Shown here: positions 24,764-34,809 of the stretch, one piece after another | How the letters are laid out: the number at the start of each line of letters is the position of its first letter | Numbering within the stretch: the stretch's first letter is position 1 | NCBI GenBank assembly: GCA_963855995.1 | Contig: OY979718.1 | Location: forward strand, 45,548,059-45,612,058 | DNA length: 64,000 bases | Direction of reading: 5' to 3' | Source: Muricea muricata | Taxonomy: Eukaryota > Cnidaria > Anthozoa > Malacalcyonacea > Plexauridae | Notes under the pieces: generated by a model | What the model saw: the letters and a program-made list of their open reading frames with translations, nothing else | What the model was told of the DNA's origin: nothing | Databases searched by the model: none | Made by a program: the position numbers and the translations under genes

Positions 24764-25478
24764 TAATAGACCACAGGGTGAGATTTATCAATGGCCTAGA
24801 AGTAGGAATTCGTCACGTAATCACGAAACTACATAAAACTCTGTCATTTGGTGGTAAAACGTATATCAAGGAGAAATACACAAAGTTGTACCAAGAAATC
24901 CTGAGCAAAACAGTCAAATTCATTGTTTTTTCTCGATTTCCTATAAAACCTTATTACAGCTTAAAAGTGCAAAATTTTAAGCTTGTTTGAAACAAAAATG
25001 ACCAACATCATTAGAAAAGTTACAAAAACTGCTTATATGACATTTAAATAGTTACCCTGATTTTTAATGTGATTATTGAGTTACTAGCTGTTACTCCAAA
25101 TGTTCAAAATATGCCAAAGTCCCGCTAAAAAGACTGGGTACTAAGCAAAAAACACGTTTCGACAGCTCAAAACTTTTACAAAACTTAAAATCGTTGTAAC
25201 CATTTTAATTTTCTGTATGTAGTTTTTTGTAAACTTTCTAATGATGCAGGGTATTTTTGTTATAACTGAATCCAAAATTTAACATTTTTTAACTGATAGT
25301 AGTTTAGTAGGAAAATTGGAGAAACCCCTAATGTTTTAACATTTTGCAAAGGAATTTTTAAAACAAGTATTTGACTTTATATTAATAATACTATAAGCTT
25401 ACATATTTCAGAAGCTCAGAAAGTTTCGTTTTACAGGAACGAAACTGAAAGATAGGAATTTCACCCTGTGGTCTACTG
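24764..25478. mobile_element. Mariner-like non-autonomous element (TAGACCACAGGGTGA ends)
   Basis: Inverted ends TAGACCACAGGGTGAGATT (24767-24785) and its complement with one mismatch (25457-25475). The right end reads CAGTAGACC... next to TA; the left terminal CAG appears mutated. No transposase seen. It lies against the (TA)n tract at 25.5 kb. Confidence 0.6.
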
Positions 25479-25501
25479 TATAACGGGAAGAAAGCGGTTA
25501 A

Positions 25502-26061
<560 letters not shown>

Positions 26062-26545
26062 ATATTACGCGGCGGTGCGAAGGTAGTGCGATTTTATCTT
26101 CGAGTGGTTAAAACAATATTTTACGAACGAGCGCAGCGAGTGAGTAAAATATTGTTTTCACCACGAGAAGATAAAATTCATATCTTCAAACCGCCGTGTA
26201 ATGTTCTGTTTATTATATAGTTGTAAACAATTTAAGACCCAAGTCAGTAATATTAATTTTCGATCAATAATGCTAAAAACATGGCTTTATTTCAATATTA
26301 TTTAAGCTAAAACAATACCTGTTCATCATTTTAGTGTTTTCTTGTATTATTTCCATTTTTTCGGCACAAACATGTAGTTTTTTTTCTTTAAACAAAGGTG
26401 AAAATATGTTCGCTGCTCTTACAAATATCGCCATTTTGAAAATACAAAATTATTGGCGGGAAATGATCACGTGATCGATATCTTCACTAGTGAAGATATG
26501 GAAAATATCTTACGGTGTATTTTCAGTATCTTACTGTCAACTATA

Positions 26546-26560
<15 letters not shown>
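26062..26560. mobile_element. Stem-loop MITE with GAACGAGCGCAGCGAGTGAG loop
   Basis: Inner palindrome 26062-26203: CGGCGGT...ATTTTATCTTCGAGTGG...AACAATATTTTA pairs with TAAAATATTGTTTTCACCAC...CCGCCGTGTAAT. The loop is GAACGAGCGCAGCGAGTGAG. Downstream sequence to about 26560 (GATCACGTGATCGATATC, TCAACTATATGATA) also occurs, diverged, near 56870-56960 and on the other strand near 38190-38280. This indicates a dispersed family. Confidence 0.65.
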
Positions 26561-26604
<44 letters not shown>

Positions 26605-26621
26605 TATATATAAATATATAT
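26547..26621. repeat. (TA)n tract with AAATATA interruptions
   Basis: TA repeat between the stem-loop MITE and the minus-strand hammerhead tail. Confidence 0.9.
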
Positions 26622-26692
26622 AATTGTGCAAAATACCTCAAAAACTTACCACTACAGTCTGTTTCATCCAGAGGGAATCTTCAGGTGATAAA
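26622..26692 (-). mobile_element. Solo PLE/retrozyme tail on minus strand between TA tracts
   Basis: Minus-strand sequence runs from the hammerhead 5' strand (TTATCAC then CTGAAGA) to TTGAGGTATTTTGCACAATT and then (TA)n. Only about 70 bp of the element is present, bounded by TA sequence on both sides. Confidence 0.7.
26645..26692 (-). ncRNA. Type I hammerhead ribozyme, short stem II class
   Basis: On the minus strand: TTATCAC, CTGAAGA (plus 26678-26684), TTCC-CTCT-GGAT, GAAA, CAGACTG, TA, GTGGTAAG. Stem I can form at least seven pairs (CAC/GTG, a T-G wobble, then A-T, T-A, T-A). The core matches the consensus CUGANGA...GAAA...UH. Stem II is short with a U-U base mismatch, as in the copy at 25671. 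Confidence 0.65.
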
Positions 26693-26708
26693 TATATATA
26701 TATATATA

Positions 26709-27470
26709 CAGGGTGTATCAAAAAAAAGTAGACAAATCTGAAATCGCTCTCTGCTTCGCGAAGCGCCTCAATATACGATGTTTTTATCAAAAGAGATTGT
26801 TTTGGTACTTATAATCTAGAATAAACAAAAAAATAAGAGATTTAAATCTTCAATACCCAGGGGGCTCTGTCTTTTACGGCAATATAAATATGCCTTGCGC
26901 ACAAAACTTAAATGCTTGAAAGTAATTTTGACTAGGTAGATGGAAAATTTGTCGGGTGTTGTATTGCTGTACAAAATTTCAGAAAATTTGCTCCAGTCTA
27001 AGCCGTTCAAAACGTCGCGCGAAACTCCATATTTTTAGCAAAATTAGCTTTGTGCATGTTTAATTTATGTATTTACTTAATTTGCATACAACTCCCAAGG
27101 GACATTTAATTAGAATTGGAACATTTCTTCAGAAAAACAATTCTTATTGAGAAAAAATATACGTTCGCACGACGTTTTGAGTGGCTTAAACTCAATCAAA
27201 TTTCTTGAAATTTTGAACAGCAATAAAACACCTAACATATTTTCTACCTACCAACTCAAAATTACTTTTAAGCCTTTAAATTTCGTGCGCAAGCCATTTT
27301 TAATGTGCTTCAAAATACGCACACCCCTGGGTTTGAAACATTTAAATTTCAGAATATTTTCATTTATTCTACACCGTAAGTACCCAAGTAATGTACATTA
27401 ATAAAAAACTTCATACTTCAAGCCGCTTCGCGAGGTTGAGAGCCGTTTCAAAATCGTCTTTATCCGGGCG
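26709..27470. mobile_element. Long-arm foldback element (CAGGGTGTATC end)
   Basis: It starts with TA then CAGGGTGTATCAAAAAAAAG. The left arm (about 26735-27025) and right arm (about 27145-27465) are diverged inverted copies. Both contain the GCTTCGCGAAGCG-type motif near the outer edge. A minus frame at 26816-27010 and a plus frame at 27147-27401 encode similar peptides (SNTTPDKFSIYLVKITFKHL and SNKTPNIFSTYQLKITFKPL) because of this symmetry. The peptides resemble nothing I know. The right terminus lacks a clean copy of the left end. Confidence 0.65.
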
Positions 27471-27799
27471 ATAACACGGTGACATAAAAACGATATGTCC
27501 CGTGATATCGTTTTTTGTCCCACGATATCGTTTTTTGTCCCGCTCAAAACAAAGATGGAGTCCGACCGAAGGATCGATTGGGAGATAACAATAGAAATAT
27601 AAAATAATACAAGGAAAATAACAGAAAGAAATTTGCAGCTATTAAAAGATAAGTTATTTTTGGTTTGTTTTTGTAATTGCTACCTGTTTAGCGTATTTTA
27701 AACAATAATTTTGAATTCATTTCGAAATACTCGAAGTGTAAATAATTTGAAAATGTAGTCTGGTTTTTGCTCTAGATAAAGGCACAAGTATGTGATAAA

Positions 27800-27956
27800 T
27801 AGGTTATCATATTCGAGACTCGGTAATATCAGTTTCATCGCTCTCGTTACGATATTATATTTTGTCCCTCGTTCGCTGCGCTTACTCGTGACAAAATATG
27901 ATATCGTCTCTCGAGCGATAAAACTGATATCACCTCGCCTCTCATATGATAACCTA
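27800..27956. repeat. Stem-loop element with CGTTCGCTGCGC loop
   Basis: Arms 27800-27868 (AGGTTATCATAT...ATATCAGTTTCATCGCTC) and 27890-27956 are inverted copies. The loop CCCTCGTTCGCTGCGCTTACTCG is the complement of the loop motif in the 9.1 and 26.1 kb elements, although the arms are unrelated. Confidence 0.7.
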
Positions 27957-27960
27957 TACT

Positions 27961-27989
<29 letters not shown>

Positions 27990-27991
<2 letters not shown>

Positions 27992-29051
27992 CAGAGACGA
28001 CGGCCTCGGTATTTCCACGTTGAGTGCGAAGCAAACTGAAAAAGCCAAACAACATATATGCAAAGTCTTTTCAGACAGTGGTCTGAGGATCACTATAGAA
28101 GTAAACAAGAAAGTGGTAAATTTCTTGGACGTCACTTTGGATTTGAAAACGGGACAATACAAACCGTATATGAAACCTAACAACAAATTGCAATACGTTA
28201 ATGTTCACTCAAGCCACCCACCATCTATTTTGAAAAGCATTCCACAGAGTATAAACAAAAGGCTTTCGGAAATTTCATCATGTAAAGAAGCATTCTATAA
28301 AGCGGCACCAACTTATCAACAGGCATTGAATGAAAGTGGCTTTGATTTCGAATTGCATTACGAAGATCCACAACTCGAAACAGTAAAACGATCTAGGAAA
28401 AGGAATATAATTTGGTTCAACCCACCTTACGACTTGAGCGTCAAAAGCAACATTGGAAAGGAATTTTTGAGAATCATTACCAAATGCTTCCCCCCCAGTA
28501 ATAAACTGTATAAAATTTTCAACAGAAACACTGTGAAGCTTTCATACAGTTGTATGCCAAACATGAAAGCTGTAATCGACGGGAACAACAAGAAGCTACT
28601 TGAGATAGAAAAGAGTGATCCAAGGAAATGCAACTGCCCAAAGAATGCCACATGCCCTCTAAACGGAGAGTGTCTAGTAAGCGACATAGTATACCAAGCT
28701 ACCGTGACGTGTGGTGATAAAGAAGAAACATATGTTGGTATCACAGCTACAAGTTTTAAAGCAGGATTCGCGAACCACAAGGCATCATTCAAATCAAAGC
28801 AGAAACGAAACAGCACAGAGCTTAGCAAGCACATTTGGGAATTGAAAGACAATAACCTGAATTACGCAATTAAATGGAAAATTCTCTGCCGCGCATCTCA
28901 CTATTCCAACAAAACAAAGAAATGCAATTTATGCCTGTCAGAAAAATACTATATTCTTTGCAAACAAAACACAGCATCTTTGAACAAAAAGAGTGAATTG
29001 CTAAGTAAATGTAGACATAAGGACAAGTTTTTATTGAAATCTTTAGTATAG
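27990..29051 (+). CDS. Penelope-like RT C-terminus plus GIY-YIG endonuclease (truncated ORF)
   Basis: The uninterrupted frame opens upstream at 27792, but recognisable PLE protein starts at YYRDDG (27987-28004), the RT YxDD catalytic box. It is followed by the thumb (VVNFLDVTLDL, HPPSIL, then NIIWFNPPY near 28410) and NRNTVKLSYSCMPN. A Cys cluster comes next (CNCPKNATCPLNGECL, about 28630-28673), then the GIY-YIG-like domain (DIVYQATV ... TYVGITATSFKAGF ... LSKHIWELK). A final CNLC...EKYYI region ends the protein. RT finger and palm motifs upstream are lost. In the endonuclease, the segment that reads FKSRYNNH in the 30-kb copy is FKAGFANH here, so the conserved Arg is replaced by Gly. This ORF, though open, may be inactive. 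Confidence 0.85.
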
Positions 29052-29210
29052 AACTTTAGAATTTTAACATTTAACACCCTTAAAATATTCCCTAATTAAT
29101 TAAGAACAAAAGCAATTTTAAATTACTAATTTCTAACAGACTTTTATTCGAAAATTATTTAATTAGATAGGTTTAAAAGCGCTGTAAACAATGTTATTTG
29201 TATTATGTGA

Positions 29211-29277
29211 TTTGGCACAGCACTGAAGAGTGCAGGTTTATTAACCTGTACGAAACAGAACTGTATGCGAAGCTAAA
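29211..29277 (+). ncRNA. Type I hammerhead ribozyme, long stem II class (PLE copy B)
   Basis: Stem I TTTGGC and GCA (29211-29222, internal loop ACA) pair with TGC and GCTAAA (29266-29277, internal loop GAA). The core CTGAAGA is 29223-29229. Stem II GTGCAGG/CCTGTAC gives seven pairs around an 8-nt loop (29230-29251). GAAA is 29252-29255. Stem III is CAG-AA-CTG, and cleavage is expected after TA at 29265. Every core position fits the hammerhead consensus and both long stems are paired, including one G-U in each. Hammerheads in Penelope-like elements are an established phenomenon; activity here is predicted. Confidence 0.85.
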
Positions 29278-29387
29278 TGTGTGTCCGTGTTTGATTATTA
29301 CTTGCATATTTCTGCTCTACCAAACGGTATCGAGCACTCGATACATACTCTGGCTACATACAGACGGAACCACTTCAATTCTGTTAC

Positions 29388-29619
<232 letters not shown>

Positions 29620-29639
29620 AGTAATATGTTTAAAATCAT

Positions 29640-30400
29640 ATGAACAGAGTGCTCAATACCGAAGTAGAGCAAGATAACTAGATGAAACAAGATTGGTTAC
29701 TTCATAGATTTATTCGCTACAAATTTGTTTCGTATGGCAAGCAACGCTTGCCACACTCTTCAGGCGATAATCGCGTTTGATGGTAATTCTTAGGAAACTT
29801 GATACTATATACAATACAAGAGGGTAATGTGATACTAGAAATTACAAAGGTCAATGCGTGCTAAGTAAGTGTTTCTTTCGGTGCCTACACGATGAAATAA
29901 GTTCGTTCCTAGAGTTCAATGTAGCCATTTCGGGATGGCGGATAATAAAAAGCTTCTCATGTAAACATAGACTACATCTCTTCGTTCTGCCAGAGTATGC
30001 CTTGCAGCGTTTCATGATTTTCCACTTCAGTGAAAAGTTCGCGTTTGTATCTTTTAAGTTCCAAATATATCTGCTCAGTGCGGTGCTGTGCTTACGTTTG
30101 GGGTTTCTAAAGGTGCTCGTATGATTGTTATAGCGCGACTTGAAGCTACCCTCGGTAATGCCAACGTACGTTTGGACATCGCCAGTGTCCTCTCTTTTAA
30201 CTGTCGCTTGGTATACGACTCCCTCTGTTAGGCACTTCCCATCCAATGGGCAGGACATTTTTCGACGGCAGTTGCAGGTATCACAAACAGTTGGTTTCGT
30301 GTTGGTATGTTTCGTGAGTATGGCTTTGTTGTGGGACGAAATGATACTTGCTATGTTCGGCATGCAGCTGTAGCTCAATTTTAATGTGTTGCGATTGCAA
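29640..30400 (-). mobile_element. Penelope-like element copy C, minus strand, 5'-truncated
   Basis: Left half of a head-to-head inverted pair. From about 30400 toward 29640 the minus strand encodes NRNTLKLSYSCMPNIAS, the cluster CNCRRKMSCPLDGKCL, YQATV ... TYVGITEGSFKSRYNNH, LSRYIWNLK and CSLCLHEKLFII, ending at 29851-29853. This is the PLE zinc-knuckle plus GIY-YIG endonuclease, with the Arg retained. The frame nominally extends upstream to 30492, but that part crosses the junction into the inverted partner. An intact hammerhead follows in the tail (29707-29772). Confidence 0.85.
29707..29772 (-). ncRNA. Type I hammerhead ribozyme, ten-pair stem II (PLE copy C)
   Basis: Minus strand: stem I GATT plus CGC pairs with GCG plus AATC (internal loop AT/AATA). 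CTGAAGA is at plus 29757-29763. Stem II GTGTGGCAAG/CTTGCCATAC has ten pairs and loop CGTTG. GAAA is at plus 29728-29731, stem III CAA-AT-TTG, and the TA cleavage dinucleotide at plus 29718-29719. All core bases conform. Stem I and loop sequences differ from the 29211 copy, so this is a distinct subfamily. Confidence 0.85.
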
Positions 30401-30409
30401 ATTTTCCGG

Positions 30410-30976
30410 AGGGGGTGATTCTGTGGGAAACAGAAACAGAGGGAGTCGTATACCAAGCGACAGTTAAAAGAGAGGACACTGGCGATGTCCAAACGTACGT
30501 TGCATTACCGAGGGTAGCTTCAAGTCGCGCTATAACAATCATACGAGCACCTTTAGAAACCCCAAACGTAAGCACAGCACCGCACTGAGCAGATATATTT
30601 GGAACTTAAAAGATACAAACGCGAACTTTTCACTGAAGTGGAAAATCATGAAACGCTGCAAGGCATACTCTGGCAGAACGAAGAGATGTAGTCTATGTTT
30701 ACATGAGAAGCTTTTTATTATCCGCCATCCCGAAATGGCTACATTGAACTCTAGGAACGAACTTATTTCATCGTGTAGGCACCGAAAGAAACACTTACTT
30801 AGCACGCATTGACCTTTGTAATTTCTAGTATCACATTACCCTCTTGTATTGTATATAGTATCAAGTTTCCTAAGAATTACCATCAAACGCGATTATCGCC
30901 TGAAAAGCGTTGCTTGCCATACGAAACAAATTTGTAGCGAATAAATCTATGAAGTAACCAATCTTGTTTCATCTAG

Positions 30977-30977
<1 letters not shown>
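30410..30977 (+). mobile_element. Penelope-like element copy D, plus strand, inverted partner of copy C
   Basis: Near-identical inverted copy of the 3' part of copy C. Recognisable from about 30430 (GAGTCGTATACCAAGCGACA) through the endonuclease C-terminus (about 30810) to the tail, ending in (TA)n at about 30978. The coding frame is broken near 30500 (TYVGITEGS is disrupted). Its hammerhead carries a 9-nt deletion. The two 5' truncation points meet at about 30400, and both 3' ends face outward into TA tracts. Confidence 0.8.
30891..30947 (+). ncRNA. Hammerhead ribozyme broken by a 9-nt deletion (PLE copy D)
   Basis: It aligns to the copy C ribozyme, but CTGAAGAGTGTGGCAAGCG is replaced by CTGAAAAGCG. 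This removes the core GA and most of the 5' strand of stem II. The 3' half (CTTGCCATAC, GAAA, CAAATTTG, TA, GCG) is intact. Predicted inactive. Confidence 0.75.

Positions 30978-31072
<95 letters not shown>
30978..31072. repeat. (TA)n microsatellite
   Basis: About 95 bp of pure TA at the 3' end of PLE copy D. Confidence 0.95.
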
Positions 31073-31074
<2 letters not shown>

Positions 31075-31079
31075 GTGGT

Positions 31080-34000
31080 GGCTTTATACATGTCCATTAT
31101 TCTTTATTTAATGTTTCATCCTAATTAGCATTTGAAAACCGCTTCTACTCAAGTTACAATTATCACCTATATAGTTGCTTAGGAAAATGGCTTTTATAGA
31201 AAACGACCGATGTTTATGCATGAAATGATTATAAGTCAGCCAAAATAAAAAAGCCAATTATAAATCGACCAAAAAGACATGCCTGCATGACTTGTACAAT
31301 GAAAACATGGCGTGATATAGTCAGCAGACACGTGCACATGCAAAGTAACTTTAGAATAATAATTAATAATGATAGGAGTCTCACTAGCAGCTATATAAAC
31401 ATCGAAGACTGTGAAGACTGTGAATAAAAGAACTAATGATAGCCTGGCTTTGAAAGTCAATATATTTAATCACGTTACGCATATAAAATTACACAAACAC
31501 TTGACATAATAGTGCACACACAGAACTTCTGTTATATAATACATTGTGTTTTCGGCATAAGCATCTTTATCTTTATCTTTATCTTTTTTTGATTTATGCT
31601 TTTTTCGTTCTCAAAGACAAGTATTGATATAGCACTTCGATAAAAGTAAACTAGTTTCATCATATCTATTTATATATAGAGTTTATATACTCTACTCGAT
31701 TTGTGTTTTTAGGTTTAATTCGACTGCTGCAGTTATTTACAAAATCAAAAACAATGATAACCAGATCGATATATTATGGTCTGTACACATACATAAACCG
31801 TACATGTATGAAGAGAATACGGGTTGTGTCTACATTACGGTAATATAAATGTATGTGTCCCAAATCGTAACTTCTAAATAAGTTTATACGTGCATGGTGA
31901 TTGCGAAAGGTACGGTATATATAGGGTGTGAATGCGGTTGTGTTAGCCAGAAGTGTTTTTTTCATAGTAAATATGAACATGCATTCGATGCCAAAATACT
32001 GGTTCCAAACCACCAACTGAATTGCTTCTTTGAAGTTTTCCGAATCAAGTGCCCTTGCAAGGACTTCCTGTCTACTTGACCTCAGTCTCTTTTATCTGCA
32101 TGTGAAGTGTGTTGGAAGAGAAAAACATCCTGGCTCTGGCTTTTTCAGTATGGACGTCATGCGTTAGTTGGAGAGCTAAGGACAATAGATTTGGTTGTTT
32201 TGATAAGTTTTTCCACTAGAATTCTTCCTTCCGAAGTGGAAGACATAAGTGCATGAACGTTATCATAAGATGTGCAGCTTTCCATTTTACTCATTTTATA
32301 CAGGATCTTTGTGATTTAAATGAATTTAGAGTTATGCAATTCATCCTGCCAGACATTATTTATTCCCCTATATAATTCAGTACGCAAGACAGCGGCTATT
32401 TTTGTAAATAAAAGCGCTAAAACGTGAATTGATTATTTAAAAGGTCAAAGTTAACTTGATAGGAGTCTCTTAAGTCGTTAATTAAGGTATCAATATTCTT
32501 AATCAAGTGTTACTAGTAGAAAAACTTTATTTCTGTTTATATTTGTGTTTGTGCCATATACGGTAGATATATCGACGTTTTGCTAAAATGACTAAATACC
32601 CAGACAAACATATATCAAATGCAGCCATAGCCAATATAAATCAAAATAAATATTTTTTATTTTAAAAAGCTTTTACGTTTCGTAATATGTCGCTTCTCGA
32701 AACATCTTCTTTCATATTTCTTTAATATCCTAACTCATTATCTGTCACAGCAGGCCGTCCATCTTATATAAATGCTTAAGATTTCCATCTTCCTTTTTCC
32801 TGTTCTTCTATCGTTCTACTCTTGTTGAGAGAATGCGAGAGAGAGAGAGATGCTAATCCTCGATCTGTATCTTTGACCCTATGCAATAATTTTTATTTTT
32901 ACTTGACCATTAACTTTACCATGCATGTGCATGTATATGTGTGTATTGTAAAAACTTGTGTAATATATGTATGCCAGCATGCATTTTTGTCAGTATTGTG
33001 TATTTCCGCATTCGTATACCCCAAATTTCATATGCATGATATAGATAACTTTATTCTGCTTAGAAGTATGACAGAGTTTTAATGTGCCTTTAGAATTGCT
33101 GATGTTGCTTATGGTTATATTTAAGATACTTGCTGCACTGGCGAACAAGATTTCAACAGAGATTTTGTTGTGTGACTGCATCCAGATGCTTTTTTATTGT
33201 GTTTTTTTTATAAGTTTTTACAATAGTATAGACGGGAAAGAACAGGGAAGGGGGTGCGTTTTTAAATTATTTATAGCAAAAACAAACGCTTTGTCTAAGA
33301 CTTTTTCAAGCTAAGTAGTCATTATGAAAAATGTACGTACGACGTCAATTAAACACAATTTTATATCATAAATTTGCATTATAAAAGTGTGAAAAGTAAC
33401 ACCGACCGTGGTTTAACCGATTGTTCTTTAACAAAATTTGTGTCACAAGAAAGAAGAAATTTACAGCGAGTTATATAGAGCTACATTTTTTCCGTGTGGA
33501 CCTGACTAATATTTCACTATCGTTAAATTTTGATTGACTCTACATCAATGACAAGCTTGGCTATAACTAACGAACGTAAAGATTAATATCACATTATATA
33601 CAGTGAGATATTGCGCTAACATGGTATTAATTTACTAGCTTCTGTTAGAAAAGCATGGATTTGAAATCTTTTATTAACAGGAAATTAATACGGTTGTACT
33701 GTATATAAGAATCCATTCATCTTTGACGCAAGATTCCCAACCATACAGTTCCTGTATGATGTGGTTGAAACTGACTTTACATTTTATCTGATCTAAAACT
33801 TCAGATTTGAAAAGTATTTTAGTATTAAGACATGCACGCACATCGTATGCCATATGGTTGAAATAATTGATTACTTTCCTAAGTCCCAAAGACTATAATA
33901 TTTTCCTTACCAGCAGTACAGTGGCATTATATAAATACATGCATGCATACATCTGCATAATGTAATATGGTGGGATCCGTTTAAGAAAAATAAATGATCG

Positions 34001-34740
34001 CGTTATCACCAACTGTATAGTCGTTATATATAAACCATATTAACTTCATTTCAGTCAGTCAAAAACTAAGGTATGATCAAACATAGGCCAAAAGCACTAG
34101 TTAAAGGTGTATCTTGTGCTCTTTTATATAATCACTTTAGCTCCTTAATATATCGGAAAATGTATTGCGTCGACCTTCATGTATCATGCAACCGCACTAT
34201 ACTGATGATATTGAAAAAATAGTTTAGCTTCGTTCTAGAAGATTTCGAAATACCAGCTCACAGATTAAGCATTCATGGAACAATGCCTAAAAAGCAAAAT
34301 GTTTTGCCAACAGATAAACTAAGAAGAAATTATACAGAGAACGAGGGATTAAAACAAAACTTTTATTATTTATAATAACTTTATTTCACACATATGTCTG
34401 TGCACGGTTCATAGTTTTCTGACTTGACATTATCAACTGAAAGTTTTTTAAAGATCGGTTCCAAAAATTAATTTGTCTATTCTGGACGATTTTCATAATT
34501 TTTCCCGACGTAATTAGTTTCATGCAATCATGTAAGGTATACTGATTTCACTACATATAGCTAAAGCGTAGTAGAAAGAAAGTAGTAGAAGAATATATAT
34601 ACTGCTTGAATATAGTATAGCTATATCTAGGAGTCGCAGTATAATGGCATGGTATATATATATATACTCATTCTTCATGGGCCTATCGCTGATAAAAAAC
34701 TGCGACATGCAGATCTCATGCGTATTGGTGAGACTGACTT
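31080..34740. other. No gene recognised
   Basis: AT-rich, with short random frames only. Contains a small CTTTAT run at about 31566 and a GAGA run at about 32838. No exon with Ig, kinase or transposon homology was seen. Confidence 0.45.
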
Positions 34741-34745
34741 TGTGC

Positions 34746-34746
<1 letters not shown>

Positions 34747-34804
<58 letters not shown>
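34747..34804. repeat. (TA)n microsatellite
   Basis: Pure TA, about 58 bp. Confidence 0.95.
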
Positions 34805-34807
<3 letters not shown>

Positions 34808-34809
34808 AC

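Noticed and set aside
28427..28852. 141-codon minus-strand frame inside PLE copy B
   Set aside because: Antisense shadow of the plus-strand PLE ORF.
30140..30373. Plus-strand frames opposite the PLE copy C endonuclease
   Set aside because: Antisense shadows of the minus-strand GIY-YIG ORF.
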